Part shown: positions 5,687-13,224 of the stretch, piece after piece
Position numbering within the stretch: the first letter of the stretch is position 1
How the letters are laid out: every line of letters starts with the position of its first letter
Assembly (NCBI GenBank): GCA_031283825.1
Contig: JAITAZ010000322.1
Coordinates: forward strand, 1 to 19,415
Direction: 5' to 3'
Origin: Planctomycetaceae bacterium
GTDB taxonomy: Bacteria; Planctomycetota; Planctomycetia; Pirellulales; Thermoguttaceae
Length of the DNA: 19,415 nucleotides
Made by a program: the position numbers and the translations under genes
Notes under the pieces: generated by a model
Databases searched by the model: none
Seen by the model: the letters and a program-made list of their open reading frames with translations, nothing else
Told to the model about the DNA's origin: nothing

Positions 5687-8065
5687 TCAATATTTTCCGA
5701 ATGATTTGTCATCAAGAATTATTTGCACGTCGCTATTTCCTCCTCCGCCCCATGCGTCGCCTTCTATTGCCTCCGATGGGTCAGATGTAACCGGCTTTTT
5801 GTTTGAAATCAATGCAGACGGCTTTGATACCAGAGACGGAACTACATGTTTGCCAACTTCAGATTTCTTAACGTCCAAATTTTTTGATTCAGCTTTGTGC
5901 ATAATTTTCGGCATAGAAATATTGACTTTTTCATCGACAACACTTTTGCCCTTGACGCTGTCAATATTATTATTACTATTACCCGAAGTTGCCGTTGATT
6001 TGTTTTTTCTAATTTTAAATTGACCAATTAACTTTTGCAACTCGCTTGCTTGTCCGCTCATTTCATTTGAGACGCTTGCGGTTTCTTCAGCGTTTGCGGT
6101 GTTTTGTTGCGTAACAGAATCAATTTGATGCAACCCCTGCGAAACTTGCGAAACTCCTTGCGCTTGTTCCGTACTAGCTTTAGCAATATCGCCCAACAAC
6201 TCCGCAACCTGCTGCGATTGATGAACTATACCATCCAACATCTCCGCCGTTTGAGTTGCAATTTCAGCGCCTTCGTTAATCTGCTTACTGTTGTTCTCAA
6301 TCATTTGCGTAGTTTCCGCCGCCGCCTTCGCGCTTCTGGACGCTAAATTTCTAACTTCTTCCGCAACAACAGCAAATCCTTTGCCGTGAACGCCCGCCCG
6401 CGCCGCCTCGACCGCCGCGTTAAGTGCAAGCAAATTCGTCTGGAACGAAATATCGTCAATCACTTTCACGACCTTCTGAACGTCTTGCGAATTTTTTGTT
6501 ATCGCTTGCATTGAGCTGATCATTTTCTTCATCATATCTTGTCCAACTCCGGCAGAATCATTAGCTTCTTTCGCTAATCTACTAGCTTCATTCGCATTTT
6601 GAGCATTGCGATTCGTCTGACCTCCGATCTCGCTCATCGACGCCGTAATTTCCTGAATGCTCGCGGCAGATTCGGTCGCGCCTTGCGATAAACTTTCGCT
6701 CGCTGACGCAACTTGCGACGCGCCAGTAGCAACTTGTTCTACTGCCATCGCCGTATTCAGAAGTGCCGAGTTGACTTGGTCAAGCATAGAATTAAGATTG
6801 ATATTCATCGCGTCAAGATCGCTGCGAACTTTAACGTTGTTCAACCAATTGCCGCCCGCAAGCTCTTTCGCCAGACGCTCGACGCTGCCAAACTCTGCTG
6901 CTATCGATAAAAGAGCGTTAGATAAATCGCCGACTTCGTCTTTGCGTTTCAAATAATCTTGTTTAATTTCAACAGACAGATCGCCGGATTGAGCTATGTG
7001 TTTCATTGTGTTGACTGCCGCGCCTAATCCTGTCGAAATATTTTTTGTCAAAACGAATCCAGCGATGATTCCAAGAAATATTGACACAATACCGACTAGC
7101 GTTATTACTTTATTTACGAGAGTAATCAAATCGGTCGTAGCGTCCGACGTTACTTTGACTTTATCTTCAACATTTTTAATAATTTCGTTTACGCTTTTGC
7201 TTATATTGATTGCTAATTTGTCTTGAATTTTTTGGTTTTGATTTAATTTATCGAATCCGTCCAAAACTGACGTATTTATATTTAACCATTCTTGCAACGC
7301 TGTTATTGATGTGTCGATGAACTGTATTTCTGACGGATTTTTAACTTTTTCTTTTAGTTTCGCCATCATGTCTAAAAGGTATTTGAATATTTGATTTATA
7401 TCTTCGTTCTTTTTGTCTCGTTCGTTTTGTTTGTTAAGCAATTCGTATTCGCGAGTATAGATACGTATTTTTTGCGTTTGTCCGAGAATAGTTGCAACTT
7501 GAAAATTTATTTCAGAGAGAGTTTCTTCAATATATTTTTCAGACGCGCCGTTAACATCTATTTGACGCGAATTTTTTTCTGCATTTTTTTTGGTTTGAGC
7601 GATGAGTTCGTTCAATGAATTTTCTAATTTTACGTAATTAGCGTTACGTTTTTTTAGTAGTTCTTTATTGTTATTTAATATGTCTGCGTATTCTTTATCG
7701 ATTTGATTGAAAGCCTCTGCGTCTTTAGCGATTTGATCGGTGTTGTTTTTATTGTTTGCGTCGATCATTATTTTTTGTGCGTCGGCGCATGCCGTTTGAA
7801 CTTCTTTTGTATAAAGCGCGACTTGGTCGTGGAATGACGAGTCTTTCGTAATCGTGTGATTATTCGAAGCGAGTTGAGCGCCAAAATTATTGGTTAATAT
7901 TTTATTGGCGAGCGTAAATATGTTGCTTTGAGTTACCATTTCTCTTGTTTGATTATTAACTTGCATCAGAGATAATAAACCTCCGCCGCCGACAACAACA
8001 AGCAAAATTATGAGCAATCCGAAACCAATAAGTAGTTTTATTCCGATACGCATGTTCGATAACAT
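5687..8065 (-). CDS. Methyl-accepting chemotaxis protein
   Basis: A 792-residue transmembrane chemoreceptor that would signal to a CheA-CheW array. Membrane helix 1 is at about 10-34 and helix 2 at about 315-340. The roughly 280-residue, mostly helical periplasmic sensor between them is long enough for a bimodular helical bundle. A HAMP domain spans about 341-395, with a second HAMP-like stretch ([14 protein letters not shown] to MLDQVN, about 393-435). The signalling domain runs 440-680, with the conserved hairpin tip [20 protein letters not shown] (539-558). The tail (685-792) is unusual: low complexity, Ser/Lys-rich, with GDAWGGGG near the end and no CheR/CheB-binding pentapeptide of the NWETF type. 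The start is supported by AGGAG at 8076-8080. No other chemotaxis gene is in view, so the ligand is unknown. Confidence 0.93.
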   Translation of the reverse strand: MLSNMRIGIKLLIGFGLLIILLVVVGGGGLLSLMQVNNQTREMVTQSNIFTLANKILTNNFGAQLASNNHTITKDSSFHDQVALYTKEVQTACADAQKIMIDANNKNNTDQIAKDAEAFNQIDKEYADILNNNKELLKKRNANYVKLENSLNELIAQTKKNAEKNSRQIDVNGASEKYIEETLSEINFQVATILGQTQKIRIYTREYELLNKQNERDKKNEDINQIFKYLLDMMAKLKEKVKNPSEIQFIDTSITALQEWLNINTSVLDGFDKLNQNQKIQDKLAINISKSVNEIIKNVEDKVKVTSDATTDLITLVNKVITLVGIVSIFLGIIAGFVLTKNISTGLGAAVNTMKHIAQSGDLSVEIKQDYLKRKDEVGDLSNALLSIAAEFGSVERLAKELAGGNWLNNVKVRSDLDAMNINLNSMLDQVNSALLNTAMAVEQVATGASQVASASESLSQGATESAASIQEITASMSEIGGQTNRNAQNANEASRLAKEANDSAGVGQDMMKKMISSMQAITKNSQDVQKVVKVIDDISFQTNLLALNAAVEAARAGVHGKGFAVVAEEVRNLASRSAKAAAETTQMIENNSKQINEGAEIATQTAEMLDGIVHQSQQVAELLGDIAKASTEQAQGVSQVSQGLHQIDSVTQQNTANAEETASVSNEMSGQASELQKLIGQFKIRKNKSTATSGNSNNNIDSVKGKSVVDEKVNISMPKIMHKAESKNLDVKKSEVGKHVVPSLVSKPSALISNKKPVTSDPSEAIEGDAWGGGGNSDVQIILDDKSFGKY

Positions 8066-8551
8066 TTTTTATATTCTCCTTTTTGTATTTGAAGTTTTTG
8101 TACTGGGAATCTCTAATTATTCGATTTTTTATTCGTTGCAGAGAACGAGTTTTGAAACTGTTCGCGTTTTGATTTTTTTGCAACTATTCAGTAACGGCTT
8201 TTAACTTTTTTATTATCTCTGGATATAAACTGAATTTTTGAGATTCTATTGTAATTAAAAATACGTACAGTTGCATTTGCCGATCAATTGCAACTGAAAC
8301 ATAGACGGATTATAGCATGTTAATTTCAAATTAACAGTCTGGAAGAAATTTATTTGTTTATTTTGAGGTGAAAATTACATGTTATTCCTATTGTAACGAT
8401 TATAATAGCATATAAAGCTCTTTTTCTTTAAAAGAAAATAATCGAGACCCCTTTAAATAAAGCACAAAAAAAAGAGGACTCTTGGGATATATTACTTTGA
8501 ACGGGAACAAATGATTGGTTTTTTAGGGAGTTTCTAAAAATTCAATTTTTA

Positions 8552-8640
8552 GTAACTCATGTTACGCAGTAGTTGTCCGTCAGTAGGCGATAATTGATCA
8601 GGTAGGCGACCTTTCGGCGAAAGGTCGCCTACCTGATCAA
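8552..8640. repeat. Partial copy of the 241-bp TIR element ending in a perfect 47-nt palindrome
   Basis: It starts with GTAACTCATGTTACGCA, the terminal repeat of the element at 12982-13222. It continues through AGTAGTTGTCCGT and ends in a palindrome at 8594-8640 whose 23-nt arms are exact complements around one central G (8617). It abuts the 130-bp repeat at 8641. Confidence 0.75.
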
Positions 8641-8770
8641 GGGAACTTCTAAAAACCTCATGTAAAATTTATTTTTATTAGGATCGCGGTCGTCTCGACC
8701 GCATATTTAGGCGTTTGTCATGCAGGCGGGACGCCCGCGTTCCTTCTAAAATTAGTTTTTAGAAGTTACC
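8641..8770 (-). repeat. 130-bp palindromic repeat, copy B (inverted)
   Basis: A full-length inverted copy of the repeat at 1-119 and 17646-17775. It is bounded by GGGAACTTCTAAAAAC and its near-complement TTTTTAGAAGTTACC. The core differs from copy A at only a few positions. Confidence 0.8.
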
Positions 8771-8810
8771 TTTAATAAATTTAAATTATGTTTTGATTCA
8801 AATTAAAATT

Positions 8811-8841
8811 TTCTCTGTGTTCTCTGTGTCCTCTGTGGTTT
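8811..8841. repeat. Short tandem array of 9-bp TTCTCTGTG units
   Basis: Three consecutive units TTCTCTGTG, TTCTCTGTG and TCCTCTGTG. It follows TGTTTTGATTCAAATTAAAA, which is repeated at 19160-19179. This is another repeat family with a 9-bp period. Confidence 0.6.
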
Positions 8842-8886
8842 AAAATTAATTTTTAGAGATTCCCGATTTAGTCGCTGTTTTTTTAA

Positions 8887-8960
8887 GGGGACGTTGGGGA
8901 CGAAGGGGACACTGGGGACATTGGGGACACACTACCCTAAAAACCATGATTAACAACTCA
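8887..8960 (+). repeat. GGGGACNNN array (five 9-bp units) plus degenerate box
   Basis: Units at 8887, 8896, 8905, 8914 and 8923 read GGGGAC followed by GTT, GAA, ACT, ATT and ACA. A degraded GATTAACAACTCA box ends at 8960. It is the left member of an inverted pair with 9011-9088. Confidence 0.75.
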
Positions 8961-9010
8961 ACAGAAGACAACAACCTTTTAAAAAGAGAGATTTTTTTAA
9001 TTTTATCACA

Positions 9011-9088
9011 TTGAGCCATCAATCCCAGAGTTTAAACAAGAGCGTCCCCTACGTCCCCAATGTCCCCTTTGTCTCCAACGTCCCCTAA
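9011..9088 (-). repeat. GGGGACNNN array (five units) plus box, inverted copy
   Basis: The complementary units GTCCCCNNN start at 9044, 9053, 9062, 9071 and 9080. The box TTGAGCCATCAATCCCAGAG precedes them at 9011-9030. With 8887-8960 it forms an inverted pair, boxes innermost. Confidence 0.75.
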
Positions 9089-9225
9089 AAAAGAACCATT
9101 TGTTCCCGTTCAAAATCAGTGTCCCGTAGGTACACAATGTCGCAAATTTATTGAGTCAAATTTTATCTTCGTTTTTTTGATTAAATATAAATATTTAATT
9201 TGTAATTATTCATTTGTTTTTCCTT

Positions 9226-9298
9226 ATATTCTGCGTTTTCTGCGTTTAAATTATTTATTAAATTTAAACGCAGAAAAATTGCAGAAAATTAGGAAAGC
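9226..9298. repeat. TTCTGCGTN inverted repeat, second copy
   Basis: TTCTGCGTTTTCTGCGTTTA faces AAACGCAGAAAAATTGCAGA, followed by AAATTAGGAAAGC. It has the same layout and trailing sequence as 160-262. Confidence 0.6.
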
Positions 9299-9404
9299 AA
9301 AATTCAGAAAAAATATTGTTGCAAATATTCATTTGTTGTAATCGTTCACGGGTTTTAAATTCATAATTCCGAATTTTTAGAGATACTCTAGTATCGTTTG
9401 TTTT

Positions 9405-11066
9405 TTATTTTTGAATCGAATCGAGCGTTAGGGTTTTGAATTTTTTTGATTCTTTTAATTTTGCTTTTGCGGTTTCGCTAATTGCCGCATTGTCTTTTAA
9501 AATCAACTCCTCTAATTTCGGTAACTTTAATATTAAATCAACAGACTTGTCCGTAATTCCCGTTGAACGAATCGATAACGATTTTAATTTTGGTAACTTT
9601 GAAATCAATTCTATCGACTTGTCCGAAATCATCGGCATACTCCAGATGTCCAACGTTTCAAGCTCTTGTAAGCTTTCCAAGTTCGACATTCCAGTGTCGC
9701 TTACAGAATTTAACTCGTGTAAATATAATCTTTTTAACGTTTTCATACTACGAAACGCTTCCATTCCTGAATCGTCAAGCTGAGCTAAATCACGCAACGT
9801 CAATCTTTTCAACGGCTTTTCTTTCAACGCTAAAAGCCCCTGCGAACCAAAATTTGAACAACGAAAAATCACCAGACTCGATAACTTCGGCAACTTATTC
9901 AAATACTCGCCCGCCGCATCCGTAATAGAGAAATCATACATGTCCAACGTGTCAAGATTTTTCGCGCCGACTAACTCCGCAATCGCGCCGTCGTCAACCA
10001 TATTCGACATGTGCTTTAATGAACGAATCGCCGGCATCTTCGCAATCACGCCAATCGCGCTCGCCGAAATATTAACATTACCCCGAATGTCCAACGCCCT
10101 CAATTTCGGCAATTTCTCAATATTCATCAAACCAAATTCAGAAAACGTACAATAATTAATCACCAACGATTCAAGCTCATTCAACTTGCCCAGATGAGAT
10201 AACGCCCCGTCCGTCAAATAAGCATTTCGCGATAAATCAAGATTGCGAATCGACGGAAAAGACTTCTCAATAAACGCCGCCGATACATCAGTAATAGTCG
10301 CATTCGTCGCCGAAAGCGTCTTCAATTTTTTCAATCCCGATATTTTAGAAAATACCGCGTCATTAAGACCGCGAAAATTCGCAACCTGCAACGTCTCTAC
10401 CTCGACCTGCTTCCCAAATACATCAAACATATCCGGCGTCATCGCTGCGCCGTCAACATTTATTAACGTCAACTCGCCCTCCGACGACAACTTGTAAGTT
10501 CCGCTTAACTTCTTGATTATCTCAATCGCCTCTTTCGCCCTGCCCGACGGCTCTTTACTCGACTTGTCCGAAGACGATTTGTCTGACGGAGATTTCAAAT
10601 TTTCAGCTTTATCATCCGGTTGCGAAACGGCTAAATTTGCTGTTTTAATCTCCGAAACCGCTGGCGTTGGAGCTGGAGTCGAATCCGTCGCTGGCGTTAG
10701 AGCTGGAGTCGAATCTGGTGTTGGCGTTGGAGCTGGAGTCGAATCTGGTGTTGGCGTTGGAGCTGGAGTCGAATCCGGTGCTGGCGTTGGAGCTGGAGTC
10801 GAATCTGTCGCTGGCGTTAGGGCTGGAGTCGAATCCGGTGTTGGCGTTGGAGCTGGAGTCGAATCTGTCGCTGGCGTTGGAGCTGGAGTCGAATCCGATG
10901 TTGGCGTTAGCGTTGGAATCGCAAATGGATCCGGTGTCGTTTCTTTACATATTTTACATTCGGACGATGTTGTTTTTATCTGGGTTATATTTTGCGGCGT
11001 ATTTTCTTTACAACCAAATGGTATCGCACACAATAATATTGCCGTTAAAATTAAAGAACGTTTCAT
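9405..11066 (-). CDS. Leucine-rich-repeat protein with Pro/Thr decapeptide linker, probable lipoprotein
   Basis: A 553-residue exported protein, probably anchored in a membrane and displaying an LRR domain for binding. Residues 1-19 form a signal sequence ending IPFGC; Cys19 could be lipidated, although Pro at -3 makes the lipobox atypical. Residues 58-137 are eight tandem decapeptides of the type DSTPAPTPAT, a rigid extended linker. A Ser/Lys/Asp-rich stretch follows. From about 200 to the end run about 13 LRR units of 22-25 residues with the pattern LKxLxLxxxxxITDxGxxxL (for example PKLKSLSIRSTGITDKSVDL). No enzymatic domain is visible. The start is supported by AGGAG at 11076-11080. It stands alone between repeat-rich gaps, and its binding partner is unknown. 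Confidence 0.85.
   Translation of the reverse strand: MKRSLILTAILLCAIPFGCKENTPQNITQIKTTSSECKICKETTPDPFAIPTLTPTSDSTPAPTPATDSTPAPTPTPDSTPALTPATDSTPAPTPAPDSTPAPTPTPDSTPAPTPTPDSTPALTPATDSTPAPTPAVSEIKTANLAVSQPDDKAENLKSPSDKSSSDKSSKEPSGRAKEAIEIIKKLSGTYKLSSEGELTLINVDGAAMTPDMFDVFGKQVEVETLQVANFRGLNDAVFSKISGLKKLKTLSATNATITDVSAAFIEKSFPSIRNLDLSRNAYLTDGALSHLGKLNELESLVINYCTFSEFGLMNIEKLPKLRALDIRGNVNISASAIGVIAKMPAIRSLKHMSNMVDDGAIAELVGAKNLDTLDMYDFSITDAAGEYLNKLPKLSSLVIFRCSNFGSQGLLALKEKPLKRLTLRDLAQLDDSGMEAFRSMKTLKRLYLHELNSVSDTGMSNLESLQELETLDIWSMPMISDKSIELISKLPKLKSLSIRSTGITDKSVDLILKLPKLEELILKDNAAISETAKAKLKESKKFKTLTLDSIQK
10656..10895 (-). repeat. Eight in-frame 30-bp tandem repeats inside the LRR gene
   Basis: Each 30-bp unit encodes DSTPA[P/L]TP plus two variable residues. 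Units 2-4 and 6-8 share the same order of variants, which suggests a 120-bp block duplication on top of single-unit expansion. The antisense frame is also open for 201 codons, a by-product of the repeat. Confidence 0.85.
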
Positions 11067-11432
11067 AATTTTTTTCTCCTATACTTTTGTTGTGGGAAGG
11101 AAATTTTTTGTAATATAATCAGTGGAATTTTTGTTTTTTTCATTGAGTCGCTCAATTGTTGATTTGAAATTATCATGTCTCAATTGTTTCTGCTATTCAG
11201 TGGATTATTTTTTTAAAAGTGGACAAAGGGGACAATCCGGCTTGAAATCTAGGATTAGCGAACAAGAAATAAAACAAATTTTTTGCTGATACATTACAAT
11301 TTTTTACATTTTTAAGTCGTCTGAAAAACGTAATCTGACGACAACGCACGAAAAAACATTGTTGCCGGTTTTTTAATTCTGAATTGATTTTTTATTGACT
11401 GAAAATTTAATCGCGAACAATTTACTATTTAC
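11067..11432. other. Gap with an inverted pair of GGGGACNNN/box modules
   Basis: No gene is seen. An element from 11108 to 11300 has ends TTGTAATATAATCAGTGG and, inverted, ATTGTAATGTATCAGC. Its left half has a degenerate box (GAGTCGCTCAATTGTTGATT). Its right half has GGACAAAGGGGACAATCC followed by the box GAAATCTAGGATTAGCGA. Confidence 0.55.
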
Positions 11433-12548
11433 CTAGTTTTTGACAATTGTTTTATTCAAAAGTTTGCGATTATTATTTTTGTCGATATATTCGTTTCTTG
11501 CTAGTCCGGCGGCGCCGATGTATCCGGCGTCTGAACCTAACGCTGAAAAATCAATCGCTAGATTATCTACAATCGCCTTGAACGTGGATTTTCTAATTCC
11601 ATCGATAACAGTTTGCAAAAATAACTTTCCGACCTTTGAATTTTTTCCTCCAAACGTCATTGCGCCAGCAAGTAAAATACACGCTGGATCAATCGTATGC
11701 AAAATTGACGTAATTCCAATTGCAAGATATTTCGCCGTTTCAACAATTATCTCAATTGCTAATTCGTCTCCGCGTTCTGCTTCTTCGTAAACGATTCTTG
11801 GAATATCGCTCAATCTTGTTTCAGGCGAGATATGATTTCTGATTGTTGATTTTCTGTAATTTGTCAATAGCAAAGTTCTCCTCGCAACTCCCAACGCGCC
11901 GGCGTAAGCTTCAAGATGTCCGCGAGCGCCGCAACCGCATAGCATCGCGTTTTCGGAACTGTCAATTGGTATATGTCCGCATTCGCCGCCGTAACCGCTT
12001 GAACCATTTATTGAATGTCCGTCTAAAATTATTCCGCAACCGATGCCCGTTCCTAAAGTCAACAACGCAACGCTCGGATACTTCGCCGCCGAACCAACCC
12101 AAAACTCGCCAAACGCCGCCGCATTCGCGTCATTGCAAAATACTACCGGCTTGCCAATGTTTTTTTCTAACTCAATTGTAATCGGAAATTCATTCCAACC
12201 GTGTAAATTCGCCAACTCGCGTAAACATTGCGTCTTTAAATCCATTGTTCCGGGAATACCTAATCCAATTCCGCAACATCGATATTCATCTATTCCCAGC
12301 ACCTTAAAAATTGAACGTATCGACTCCGAAATCAATCGTACTGCGTCGCACGGGTCGGCTTCGGTTCTAATCGCAACAAAGCTGCTGCTCTTGCCATTTA
12401 AATCTACCGCGCCGACGTGGATTGAACGTCCTAAATCATCAACAAGTCCTATTTTCATACTTGTCGCGCCAACGTCAACCCCAACAAAAAACGGCGCAGA
12501 CGCCTCGCTTGCATTAAGCAATAATCTTTGATTCTGATTTCGATTCAT
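11433..12548 (-). CDS. ROK-family glucokinase
   Basis: A 371-residue cytosolic sugar kinase of the ROK family, most likely phosphorylating glucose to glucose 6-phosphate with ATP. The phosphate-binding motif GVDVGATSMKIGLVDD is at residues 23-38. Catalytic Asp140 lies in FCNDANAAAFGEFW, and a second nucleotide-binding loop is LTLGTGIGCGIILDG (163-177). The zinc site is in GGECGHIPID (His192) and CGCGARGHLEAY, with Cys204, Cys206 and His211. The usual third Cys is His here, a substitution I believe also occurs in other ROK kinases. There is no N-terminal winged helix, so it is an enzyme and not a ROK repressor. No Shine-Dalgarno sequence is clear before the ATG. N-acetyl-sugar kinase activity cannot be excluded from sequence. 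Confidence 0.88.
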   Translation of the reverse strand: MNRNQNQRLLLNASEASAPFFVGVDVGATSMKIGLVDDLGRSIHVGAVDLNGKSSSFVAIRTEADPCDAVRLISESIRSIFKVLGIDEYRCCGIGLGIPGTMDLKTQCLRELANLHGWNEFPITIELEKNIGKPVVFCNDANAAAFGEFWVGSAAKYPSVALLTLGTGIGCGIILDGHSINGSSGYGGECGHIPIDSSENAMLCGCGARGHLEAYAGALGVARRTLLLTNYRKSTIRNHISPETRLSDIPRIVYEEAERGDELAIEIIVETAKYLAIGITSILHTIDPACILLAGAMTFGGKNSKVGKLFLQTVIDGIRKSTFKAIVDNLAIDFSALGSDAGYIGAAGLARNEYIDKNNNRKLLNKTIVKN

Positions 12549-12683
12549 AACAAATAAAAAAAATTAATGGGATATAACTCAAATTTTATAAAATTCGCGT
12601 TCCATTAAGGACAACCTTATTATTGAATATACTTTCTTCTTTGTAGTTATTAAAAATTTGAGTTTTTAGAAATTCTCTTTTAG

Positions 12684-12942
12684 TATTTTTGTAATATTTC
12701 AACTGAATATTTGTTTTATCTCGCGAGTCGCTAATCCCAGATTTCAAGCTAGTTTGTCCTCTTTGTTCCCTTAAAAATAATTTGATTTTTTGTTGAAGTT
12801 TAAAATAATTCTTGAAAAAGAATAAAAGCCAATGGTATTTTTTTAAGTGGACTTATGGGACGATGGGGACATCAGGAACAAACTAACTTAAAATCTGGGA
12901 TTAACGACTCAGAGACAAAAATTCTGCTGATATTACAAAAAC
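12684..12942. mobile_element. Palindromic element: inverted pair of GGGGACNNN/box modules
   Basis: The left arm, about 12684-12773, reads GTAATATTTCAACTGAATAT, then box GAGTCGCTAATCCCAGATTT, then GTCCTCTTTGTTCCC. The right arm, about 12844-12942, is the imperfect reverse complement; its box AATCTGGGATTAACGACTCA lies at 12892-12911. The spacer has AGAATAAAAGCCAATGGTAT, found inverted at 2945-2985. Arms of about 90 bp and the absence of a gene suggest a MITE-like element. Confidence 0.65.
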
Positions 12943-12981
12943 CTTTAGCTTTCTGATAGTTAATCAGCCGGTTTTAACTGA

Positions 12982-13222
12982 GTAACTCATGTTATGCAGT
13001 AGTTGTCCGTTAGTAGGCGGCAATTGATCTGGTAGGCGACCTTTCGCCGAAAGGTCGCGTCGGCGTTAGCCGACGGTAAATCTGAATTGATTTTAATTAT
13101 TGTCGAATCCGTTTTTATCGTTGCCTTCGGCAACGCGACCTTTCGGCGAAAGGTCGCCTACCTGATCTGGGGTAGCAAGCAACGCGACTGATCTGGGGTA
13201 GCAAGTGCGTAACATGAGTTAC
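12982..13222. mobile_element. 241-bp element with 17-bp terminal inverted repeats
   Basis: The ends are GTAACTCATGTTATGCA (12982-12998) and TGCGTAACATGAGTTAC (13206-13222), with one mismatch. Inside are two copies of a hairpin GCGACCTTTCG-C-CGAAAGGTCGC, the second within a 33-bp inverted repeat of the first. There is also an 18-bp direct repeat CTGATCTGGGGTAGCAAG (13162-13179, 13188-13205). It ends two bases before the hydrolase stop codon. Part of its interior (GTCGCGTCGGCGTTAGCCGA) recurs near 18892, and its left half recurs at 8552-8640. Confidence 0.75.
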
Positions 13223-13224
13223 AT

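Larger units (their letters stand above)
8491..9114. mobile_element. Composite element with GAACGGGAACAAATG terminal inverted repeats
   Basis: The left end, 8491-8528, reads ACTTTGAACGGGAACAAATG and runs into TTTTTTAGGG. The right end, 9082-9114, is its reverse complement. The ends match those at 14417-14712. At the right end the terminal repeat runs straight into a GGGGAC array. At the left end about 350 bp of other repeats (8529-8880) lie between them, as if inserted later. No transposase is present. Confidence 0.55.
8066..9404. other. 1.3-kb gene-free, repeat-dense intergenic region
   Basis: It lies upstream of both the MCP gene (-) and the end of the LRR gene (-). Its first 400 bp are AT-rich leader, with a degenerate covarying-hairpin repeat at 8152-8200. 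From 8491 to 9114 at least four repeat families are nested in one another, and a TTCTGCG hairpin follows at 9226-9290. Small open frames (for example 9060-9341, +) are translations of repeats. Confidence 0.7.
12549..13224. other. Gene-free gap with two palindromic elements
   Basis: Between the glucokinase start and the hydrolase stop lie an inverted-pair element (12684-12942) and a 241-bp terminal-inverted-repeat element (12982-13222). No coding or RNA gene was recognised. Confidence 0.7.

Noticed and set aside
5842..6027. Alternative minus-strand frame within the chemoreceptor tail
   Set aside because: A shadow frame inside the receptor gene, without a start signal or recognisable features.
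8887..9088. Possible replication origin or iteron array from the 9-bp repeats
   Set aside because: The units are GC-rich, do not match DnaA boxes, recur at many sites in the window, and no replication gene is nearby.
9060..9341. A 93-codon open frame on the plus strand
   Set aside because: It begins inside the GGGGAC array and runs through other dispersed repeats. It has no domain and no ribosome-binding site.
10513..11118. A 201-codon open frame on the plus strand, antisense to the LRR gene
   Set aside because: It is the complement of the 30-bp coding repeats and translates to a Gly/Val/Ala/Glu repeat. The minus frame has a signal sequence, LRR domain and ribosome-binding site.
8594..13222. 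Possible CRISPR array suggested by recurring palindromes
   Set aside because: The palindromic copies are not regularly spaced, have no uniform spacers, and no cas gene is present.
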